Below are positions 1-5,009 of a stretch of 8,462 bases of DNA, piece by piece. Source of the DNA: an uncultured Gemmatimonadota bacterium (lineage in GTDB: Bacteria > Gemmatimonadota > Gemmatimonadetes > Gemmatimonadales > GWC2-71-9). The position numbers and the translations under genes are program-made. Below the pieces are notes generated by a model. The model saw nothing but the letters and a program-made list of their open reading frames with translations. It ran no database searches and was not told the origin of the DNA. The DNA lies in assembly GCA_946480845.1 (NCBI GenBank), contig CAMLLJ010000117.1, forward strand, positions 1 through 8,462, written 5' to 3'. Positions within the stretch are counted from its first letter, which is position 1. Each line of letters starts with the position of its first letter.

Positions 1-12
1 TGCTGTTGCTTT

Positions 13-44
13 TCTCCGCGTCTCCGCGTCTCCGCGTCTCCGCG
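13..44. repeat. Four perfect tandem copies of the octamer TCTCCGCG
   Basis: The octamer TCTCCGCG is present four times head to tail with no mismatch, followed by CCCGATC. The stretch lies upstream of the first gene and carries no credible coding region. Short CTCCGCG-type repeats recur between genes in some GC-rich soil bacteria (recollection, not checked). It could be a slippage-generated microsatellite or part of a dispersed intergenic repeat whose remainder lies left of the window. No function is visible. Confidence 0.85.
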
Positions 45-84
45 CCCGATCAAGAAAGAAATTCCTCAGCCCCCCTTCCATGGT

Positions 85-90
85 TAGATT
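85..90 (+). promoter_or_regulatory. Possible -10 element (TAGATT) close to the GMC gene start
   Basis: TAGATT fits the loose TANNNT -10 pattern and sits in a locally AT-richer patch within otherwise very GC-rich DNA. Only 9 bases separate it from the ATG at 100, and no purine-rich Shine-Dalgarno sequence lies between them (the bases read TCGTCCCCA). This layout suits a leaderless or very short-leader transcript, as is common in several GC-rich phyla. A matching -35 box is not convincing: TTCCTC at the right distance is poor. This is inference from spacing and motif alone. Confidence 0.3.
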
Positions 91-99
91 TCGTCCCCA

Positions 100-1626
100 A
101 TGCACGACGCCATCATCATCGGGAGCGGGTTCGGCGGGGCGCTGGCGGCGCATGCGCTGGTGCGGGCCGGGCGGCGGGTGCTCCTGCTGGAACGAGGCCG
201 CTGGGTGGAGCGGGGGCCCGACAACTGGCTGCCCGAGTCCGCCGCACAGCTTTCCGAGCACTATTCGACTGCCACGCCGTACGAAGTGGAAGACGACGCC
301 GGCCGCTCGACGACCGGCGGGTTCTTCTGCGTGGGCGGGCCGTCGGTGTTCTACGGCGGCGTGTCGCTCCGGTTCCGGGAGCAGGACTTCGAGCGGTCAG
401 CGGAGGTGGCGGGGGATTCCGGCGCCGAGTGGCCGTACGGCTACGCGGAGCTCGAGCCATATTACACGCGGGTCGAGCAGCTCATCGGCGTGGCCGGGAC
501 CTCCGGCGAGGACCCGACCGAGCCGTGGCGCAGCGCCCCATTTCCGCAGGCGCCGCCGCCGCTCGCGCCGGTGTCGATCCGCATCCGCGACGCCGCGCGC
601 TCGCTCGGGCTCAACCCCTTCCGGCTCCCCGTCGCCATCAACTACGGCGCCGAGGGCCGGACCACCTGCACCCTCTGCCCGACCTGTGACGGCTTCGCCT
701 GCGCGATCAGCGCCAAGAACGACCTGGCCACGGCGATCCTGCCGCCGCTCCTGCGCGACGGGCTCGAGGTCCGGACCGAGGCCGTCGCCACCCGGCTCGC
801 GCACGACGGCCGGCGCATCACCGGCGTCGAGTACGTGCACGCCGCCACCGGCGAGCGGACGACGGTGGCGGCGGCGCAGGTGATCCTCGCCGCCGGCACG
901 CTGGCGACGCCGCACCTGCTGATGGCCTCGGGGCTCGACTCGGTGACGCCCGCGCCCGAGGCGCTGGGCGGCTACCTCATGCGCCACTGCAACCGGATCG
1001 TGCTGGGGTTCTTCCGTCGCCGGCCCGATCCCGAGGGCCGTTTTCACAAGCACCTCGCGATCCACGACCTCTACTTCGGCGACCCGTCGGGTGAGGGGCC
1101 GCGCGAGCGGCTGGGCGGCCTGCAGCAGCTGGTGACGCCGCCCGTGTCGCTGGTGCGCGCGCAGGTGCCGCGGGTCCTCGGACCGCTCGCGGCGCTGGTG
1201 GTGCCGCAGACCACGGGCCTCCTCGCCATCGCCGAGGACCAGCCGCGGCTGGAGAACCGGGTGTCCATCGACGGCAGCCGCACGGACAGCTTCGGCATGC
1301 CGGTGCTCCGCATCCGGCACCGCTACACCGAGCGCGACGAGGCCGCGGTGCGCACCCTCGCGAAGACCGCGCGCCGCGTGCTCCGCCGCGCCGGCGCGCT
1401 GGCGTTCTACAACCATCACATCGCCACCTTCTCCCATGCGCTGGGCACGGTGCGCATGGGCCGGGACCCGCGCACCTCGCCGCTCGACGGCGAGTGCCGC
1501 TTCCGGGGCATCGACAACCTGCTCGTGGTGGATGGCAGCGCGCTGCCGACGTCGGCCGGCGTGAACCCGAGCCTCACCATCGCCGCGAACGCCCTGCGCG
1601 CCGCGGAGGCACTGGCCGCCCGGTGA
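100..1626 (+). CDS. GMC-family FAD-dependent oxidoreductase
   Basis: A 508-residue flavoprotein of the glucose-methanol-choline family, which oxidises alcohol groups of sugars, sterols or aliphatic alcohols with FAD. The N-terminus is a Rossmann dinucleotide-binding motif, IIIGSGFGG (G8-x-G10-x-x-G13), ending the first beta-alpha-beta with E31. The C-terminal GMC domain has SHALGTVRMG with likely catalytic H446, and NLLVVDGSALPTSAGVNPSLT with second active-site residue N489. A cysteine cluster C190-x2-C193-x2-C196-x4-C201 followed by SAKNDLA matches the Cys-rich insert of some GMC subfamilies. No signal peptide or Tat motif is seen, so it is probably cytoplasmic. The start is fixed by the FAD motif beginning at residue 5, although no Shine-Dalgarno is visible. 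The next gene begins 4 bases after its stop, so co-transcription is likely. The partner gene suggests a sugar or polyol substrate, but the substrate cannot be read from sequence. The family call is firm. Confidence 0.92.
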   Translation: MHDAIIIGSGFGGALAAHALVRAGRRVLLLERGRWVERGPDNWLPESAAQLSEHYSTATPYEVEDDAGRSTTGGFFCVGGPSVFYGGVSLRFREQDFERSAEVAGDSGAEWPYGYAELEPYYTRVEQLIGVAGTSGEDPTEPWRSAPFPQAPPPLAPVSIRIRDAARSLGLNPFRLPVAINYGAEGRTTCTLCPTCDGFACAISAKNDLATAILPPLLRDGLEVRTEAVATRLAHDGRRITGVEYVHAATGERTTVAAAQVILAAGTLATPHLLMASGLDSVTPAPEALGGYLMRHCNRIVLGFFRRRPDPEGRFHKHLAIHDLYFGDPSGEGPRERLGGLQQLVTPPVSLVRAQVPRVLGPLAALVVPQTTGLLAIAEDQPRLENRVSIDGSRTDSFGMPVLRIRHRYTERDEAAVRTLAKTARRVLRRAGALAFYNHHIATFSHALGTVRMGRDPRTSPLDGECRFRGIDNLLVVDGSALPTSAGVNPSLTIAANALRAAEALAAR

Positions 1627-1630
1627 CCCG

Positions 1631-2569
1631 ATGAACCTCGCCTTCCTCGGCTGCGGCGCGATCACCCGCCGGCATGCGCGCCTCATCGGCAGGCGGCATC
1701 CCGACGTCGCGCGCTTCTTCGCCAGCCGCGACGCGGGACGCTCCGCCGCCTTCAACGCCGAGCTGGGCGGCGCGGGCGCCTTCGGCGGGTACGAAGCCGC
1801 GCTGGCCGACCCGCGCATCGACACGGTGCTGGTCGCCACGCCGACGGCGCACCATCTCGAGCTGGCGCTGGCGGGGCTCGAGGCGGGGAAGCACGTGATC
1901 GTGGAGAAGCCCCCGTTCATGCACTCGAGCGACTTCGACCTGGTCGAGCGCGAAGCGGCGACGGCGGGCCGGCGCGTCTTCGTCGCCGAGAACTACTACT
2001 ACCGCCCGCTGGTGCGCACGCTCAGGGGGCTGATCACCTCGGGTGCGATCGGCGAGGTGCGCTACCTCATCGTCAAGGCGCTCAAGCACCAGCAGACCGG
2101 CGGCTGGCGCGACGACGAGACGGCGGCCGGCGGCGGCGCGCTCTTCGAGGGCGGGATCCACTGGGTGAACTTCATGGGGGCGCTGGGGCTCACCATCCAG
2201 TCGGTGGAGGGCTTCCGTCCGGGCCCCACCGATACCATCGAGCGCAGCATCCTTGTGGTGGCGCGTTACGCCGAGGGGGCAGTGGGCTCGCTCTTCCACG
2301 CCTGGGACACGCCGTCCCTGCTCAAGGGCCTCCGCCTCTCGCGCATCTACGGCACCACAGGCTCGATCGCCTTCGAATCGAACGGCCTCTTCGTCGCGGT
2401 GGCCGGGCCGAGGCCCCGGCTTATCTTTCCCGGCTTCCGCGACATCAGCGGCTACGCCGCGATGTTCGCGGACTTCTTCGAGTCGATCCGGACCGGCCGC
2501 GAGCCGGAAATGACGACGAACAGGGCGAGGCGGGACCTGGAGCTGGTGGAAGAAGCATTGAAGGACTGA
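1631..2569 (+). CDS. Gfo/Idh/MocA-family NAD(P)-dependent oxidoreductase
   Basis: A 312-residue protein of the usual family length. Members oxidise or reduce sugars, inositols and related compounds using NAD(P). The N-terminal Rossmann fold opens with FLGCGAITRRHA (G7, G9). VATPTAHH (residues 68-75) and VEKPP with the conserved K93 follow, as expected. The second half contains GGGALFEGGIHWVNF, where H177 is the family's catalytic histidine. The aspartate normally four residues before it is E173, and the one normally three after it is N180, so the active site departs from the inositol-dehydrogenase pattern. The gene starts 4 bases after the GMC stop and has no clear Shine-Dalgarno, which favours translational coupling. 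Pairing of GMC and Gfo/Idh/MocA proteins occurs in oxidation of sugars via keto intermediates, so that role is possible here, but it is inference. No secretion signal is seen. Confidence 0.9.
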   Translation: MNLAFLGCGAITRRHARLIGRRHPDVARFFASRDAGRSAAFNAELGGAGAFGGYEAALADPRIDTVLVATPTAHHLELALAGLEAGKHVIVEKPPFMHSSDFDLVEREAATAGRRVFVAENYYYRPLVRTLRGLITSGAIGEVRYLIVKALKHQQTGGWRDDETAAGGGALFEGGIHWVNFMGALGLTIQSVEGFRPGPTDTIERSILVVARYAEGAVGSLFHAWDTPSLLKGLRLSRIYGTTGSIAFESNGLFVAVAGPRPRLIFPGFRDISGYAAMFADFFESIRTGREPEMTTNRARRDLELVEEALKD

Positions 2570-2599
2570 CGCTGGCCCCGGATCGCCGGTTCTACACTC

Positions 2600-2604
2600 A
2601 GGAG
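2600..2604 (+). promoter_or_regulatory. Strong ribosome binding site (AGGAG)
   Basis: AGGAG lies 5 bases before the ATG at 2610 and fixes that start. It is the clearest Shine-Dalgarno in the first operon, whose other genes lack a strong one and may depend on coupling. The preceding 40-base gap shows no convincing terminator or promoter. Confidence 0.75.
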
Positions 2605-2609
2605 ACCGA

Positions 2610-3458
2610 ATGGATCCCTACCTCTGCTCCGCGCTCACCGGGCTCGTCGCCGGCTCGCACTCGTCCATCTGGGGGATGTACAAGGACGCGCCGCACGAAG
2701 GGTTCACGCCGCGGGTGTTCGCGCGCAGCATGGTGTTCGGGATCCTGGTCGCGCTGCTCATCTCGCGGCTTACCGGGCTCTTCCCGGTCGATGCGGCGTC
2801 GTTCGTGCTCTTCTTCGGGCTGGTCTACGTCGTGGAGCGCGCGGTGGCCGAGGCGTACAAGACCTTCTTCCGGCAGCAGGACCAGTCCAAGTACACCATC
2901 CCGATGCAGTTCGCGGTCTTCGGCCGGCCGGTGGAGAGCCGCGGGCTCCGCATGCTGCTGGGCGTGGCGTACGTGGGGATCATGGTGCTGACGCTCTGGC
3001 TCATCCTCCAGCTCCAGCGCGCCATCGGCGGGCCGGCGCCGCTCTGGGTCGTCTTCCTCGTCGGCGGGGCCGCCGGCTGGATCTCCGCGTTCGGCGGGGC
3101 CTGGAAGGACGCGCCGATCGAGGGGTTCCAGATCTTCAAGTTCTTCCGCAGCCCGTTCATGGCGGGGGTGTACGCGGTGCTGGTCTCGCTGCTCACCGAC
3201 GACCTGGTGTTCATCACGATGGCGGCGGAGGGCTTCGTCATCATGACGACGGAGACCTACAAGACCTTCTTCTTCCCCAGCAAGCCGCGCGGGAAGTTCG
3301 CCAACAAGCCGGTGGTGTTCCCCGAGTGGCTCCGGCTCCGGCAGCGGTTCGTGCCGCTTTACGTGCTGATCTGGCTCCTGGTGATCGGGGCGTACGGCGT
3401 CGCCGTCGCGCAGGGCGACAAGGTGCCGGTGAACCTCTGGGAACGCGCGAGTGACTGA
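2610..3458 (+). CDS. Integral membrane protein with internal duplication, function unknown
   Basis: A 282-residue hydrophobic protein I do not recognise. Likely membrane segments lie near residues 39-55, 62-79, 117-136, 145-160, 181-212 and 248-267. It consists of two related halves. Half one has YKDAPHEGF at 24-32, then AYKTFF at 82-87. Half two has WKDAPIEGF at 165-173, then TYKTFF at 216-221. In each half a small-residue hydrophobic stretch (TGLVAGSHS or VGGAAGWIS) precedes the KDAP-x-EGF motif, and a basic, proline-containing loop follows YKTFF. The conserved charged motifs in a membrane context suggest an inverted- or direct-repeat carrier or channel, or a structural scaffold, but no substrate can be named. 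It follows the Gfo/Idh/MocA gene by 40 bases with its own strong ribosome site, and it overlaps the next gene by 8 bases, so the two membrane proteins are probably made together. Confidence 0.8.
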   Translation: MDPYLCSALTGLVAGSHSSIWGMYKDAPHEGFTPRVFARSMVFGILVALLISRLTGLFPVDAASFVLFFGLVYVVERAVAEAYKTFFRQQDQSKYTIPMQFAVFGRPVESRGLRMLLGVAYVGIMVLTLWLILQLQRAIGGPAPLWVVFLVGGAAGWISAFGGAWKDAPIEGFQIFKFFRSPFMAGVYAVLVSLLTDDLVFITMAAEGFVIMTTETYKTFFFPSKPRGKFANKPVVFPEWLRLRQRFVPLYVLIWLLVIGAYGVAVAQGDKVPVNLWERASD

Positions 3459-3993
3459 ATGGTGGGCCGAGCTCGCCAAGCTCGGCCCCTTCGTGGTCAC
3501 CACCCTGCTGGTGCACGGCCCCTGGTCGCCGCTCTTCCCGGCGGCGTTCGAGCCGATGCTGCTCGCCTTCGGCAAGCTCTATCCGCCGCTGCTGATCGCC
3601 GGGCTCGGCGCCGTGCTCAGCGTGGCGATGGAGTGGCTCAACTACCGCCTCTACAACTGGATGTCGGAGCTCAAGCGGCTGGAGGCGCTCAAGGCGCGCG
3701 CCGTCTCCGGCCGGCTGGTGAAGCTGTTCGGCAAGCAGCCTTTCCTCGTCGTGTGGCTCTTCGCCCTCTCTCCCGCGCCCGACTGGGGCGGGCGCATCCT
3801 GGCGATCCTCGCCGGCTACGACATCCGCCGCTACCTCCTCGCCTTCCTCCTCGGCCGCTTCCCCAAGTTCTGGCTCCTCGCCACCATCGGGGAAGCGCTG
3901 CCGGTCTCGACTCGCGCCATGGTGGTCGCCGGCATCGTGATCACGATCGGCCTGCTCAGCGCCGGGCTCTGGCGCCGGGCGCACCTGAGTTGA
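3451..3993 (+). CDS. Small VTT/DedA-like integral membrane protein
   Basis: A 180-residue membrane protein. The reading frame begins with GTG at 3451 inside the end of the preceding gene (8-base overlap). A GGGA at 3439-3442 is at workable spacing, and the nearby ATG at 3459 is in another frame. Features resembling the VTT (SNARE-associated, DedA) fold are an N-terminal proline-bearing segment SPLFPAAFEP (26-35), a long glycine-containing helix up to NYRLYNW, then ALSPAPDWGGRILAILAGY (105-123), and LLGRFPKFWLLATIGEAL (133-150) with the G-R-x-P and late glycine typical of that domain. The arginine-rich FxR-x-x-P-G signature of classical DedA proteins is absent (SPAPDW stands there), so it is a divergent member. 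DedA/VTT proteins are linked to lipid scrambling and undecaprenyl-phosphate carrier recycling. Whether this one does that is unknown. Confidence 0.78.
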   Translation: MTEWWAELAKLGPFVVTTLLVHGPWSPLFPAAFEPMLLAFGKLYPPLLIAGLGAVLSVAMEWLNYRLYNWMSELKRLEALKARAVSGRLVKLFGKQPFLVVWLFALSPAPDWGGRILAILAGYDIRRYLLAFLLGRFPKFWLLATIGEALPVSTRAMVVAGIVITIGLLSAGLWRRAHLS

Positions 3994-3996
3994 GAC

Positions 3997-4028
3997 GGCG
4001 GGACGGCCGGAACGACGGCAGTCCCGCC
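3997..4028. terminator. Inverted repeat between convergent genes, possible bidirectional terminator
   Basis: GGCGGGAC (3997-4004) is matched perfectly by GTCCCGCC (4021-4028), giving an 8-bp GC-rich stem with a 16-base loop. It begins 4 bases after the stop of the VTT-like gene and ends 8 bases before the stop codon of the convergent hydrolase-fold gene. Position and symmetry suit a shared terminator. No T-run follows on either strand, so it may act weakly, work through Rho, or protect 3' ends. Confidence 0.4.
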
Positions 4029-4035
4029 TGCCGGC

Positions 4036-4947
4036 TCACTGGTCCTTCATGCTTTGCAGTACCCCTGCCAGGGCCTTCGGCTCTTCGATCGAGGGATCAT
4101 CCGCCGAGTGGTCGAACACGGTGAGACGCCAGCCCAGGCGGGCACTGATCTCCTGCGCCACTGACAGTGGCGTGGCGCGATCGTGCCGCCCCCAGGCGAG
4201 ATGCACCGGCGGCCGAATGCGGACCAGCTCCTCGAGCGGGATGGCGTTCGCCCCGAAATGTCCGATCAATGTCATCATCGCCGGAGCTGCCGTGGGCGCC
4301 TGCGCCAGCTCAAGGTTGTACCGCTCGAAGGTTTCCCAGCTTGCACCCATGCCCTGGCGCACACGGTCGAGGTCATGTGCGCACTGCCGCCAGAGAGCTT
4401 CGTGGGTCGCGGGCGAGGGGGCGGTGACGAACCGCTCGATGGCAGCCCCGAATTCCGGCTGGGGGTGAAAGGGAGCCAGCCCGAAGCTGTCGAGCAGCAC
4501 GAGCCGGCGAATCCGGTGGGCATGGCCCAGCGCGTAACGCAGGGCGATCCCGCCCCCCAGGGTGTGACCCAGTACGCTCGGAGACTCGGCGCAGGTCTCT
4601 CCGATCAGGGCATCGAGCCACTCCACGACCTGGTCGGGCTCCAGCTGCCCGCGTTCTACCGCGGAATCACCATGGCCCGGGAGGTCCGGCATGACCAGCG
4701 AGAAACCGGATACGAGGTGAGGTATCAGCCGGCTCCAGGTGGTCACGTTGCCCCCCGGCCCATGGAGCAGGACCATCGGGGGACCCTCGCCCGCCTCCAG
4801 GATCGCGGTGCGAATTCCTGCGAGGGTGACGCGGCGGGAACGCACCGGCAGGTCGCGCAGAAGTGCCTGCCGCAGCTCGGGTCCGCTGAGTGAGCTTGTG
4901 CTCTCGCGGAGGCCAGAGGTTGCCTGAGTGGTCTGCATCGGAGCCAT
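4036..4947 (-). CDS. Alpha/beta-hydrolase-fold protein with a degenerate catalytic triad
   Basis: A 303-residue protein with the alpha/beta-hydrolase layout: oxyanion segment VLLHGPGGN (59-67), PDLPGHGDS (87-95), nucleophile elbow VLGHTLGGG (125-133), a cap region around 160-240, and WGRHDRATPL (252-261) with acid D256. The nucleophile position, usually Ser in G-x-S-x-G, is T129 (codon ACC). The segment that normally reads G-H-x-P-x-x-E-x-P near the end is DDPSIEEP, with D284 where the catalytic His is expected; the nearest His, H280, is four residues earlier. Normal hydrolysis therefore looks unlikely, and a ligand-binding role is possible. It has no signal peptide. It lies 62 bases downstream of the LuxR-type regulator on the same strand. 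ATG 4947 is used here, but the ATG at 4938 has better spacing from AGGA and may be the true start, removing three residues. Confidence 0.88.
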   Translation of the reverse strand: MAPMQTTQATSGLRESTSSLSGPELRQALLRDLPVRSRRVTLAGIRTAILEAGEGPPMVLLHGPGGNVTTWSRLIPHLVSGFSLVMPDLPGHGDSAVERGQLEPDQVVEWLDALIGETCAESPSVLGHTLGGGIALRYALGHAHRIRRLVLLDSFGLAPFHPQPEFGAAIERFVTAPSPATHEALWRQCAHDLDRVRQGMGASWETFERYNLELAQAPTAAPAMMTLIGHFGANAIPLEELVRIRPPVHLAWGRHDRATPLSVAQEISARLGWRLTVFDHSADDPSIEEPKALAGVLQSMKDQ

Positions 4948-5009
4948 CCTGTGAAGGTCGGCTCGATGTTAGGGCGGCCGGCCCGGGCCCGCATCGGGCG
5001 AACGCACCA
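4948..5009 (-). other. Short intergenic gap between regulator and hydrolase-fold gene
   Basis: These 62 bases separate the two minus-strand genes. A 5-bp hairpin, GCCCG-CAT-CGGGC, lies at 4987-4999 just after the regulator stop, inside a longer run of G and C. It might slow transcription, but it has no T-run and is too short to call a terminator. No clear internal promoter is seen, so read-through from the regulator is the simplest reading. Confidence 0.4.

Noticed and set aside
6..883. Plus-strand frames starting at 6 and 80 that overlap the GMC gene
   Set aside because: They are Arg/Ala/Ser/Pro-rich shadows out of frame with the GMC protein, whose FAD-binding motif is intact.
397..1920. 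A 507-codon open frame on the minus strand across the GMC and Gfo/Idh/MocA genes
   Set aside because: It is antisense to two genes with clear family motifs. Its translation is Arg/Ala/Gly/His-rich without domain motifs, as expected for the shadow frame of very GC-rich coding DNA.
2598..3984. Long minus-strand open frames opposite the two membrane protein genes
   Set aside because: Their products are rich in Arg, Glu, His and Pro with no fold-like pattern, while the plus strand gives coherent membrane segments, repeated motifs and a strong ribosome site.
3459..4124. ATG at 3459 as start of the second membrane gene
   Set aside because: It is in a different frame, and its product is Arg/Pro/His-rich. 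The GTG at 3451 opens the frame with the VTT-like segments.
4183..4893. A 236-codon plus-strand frame opposite the hydrolase-fold gene
   Set aside because: It has no domain-like pattern, and the minus strand shows ordered alpha/beta-hydrolase motifs across the same bases.
4987..4999. GCCCG-CAT-CGGGC hairpin as a terminator for the regulator gene
   Set aside because: Only 5 bp of stem and no T-run; such short hairpins are expected by chance in DNA this GC-rich.
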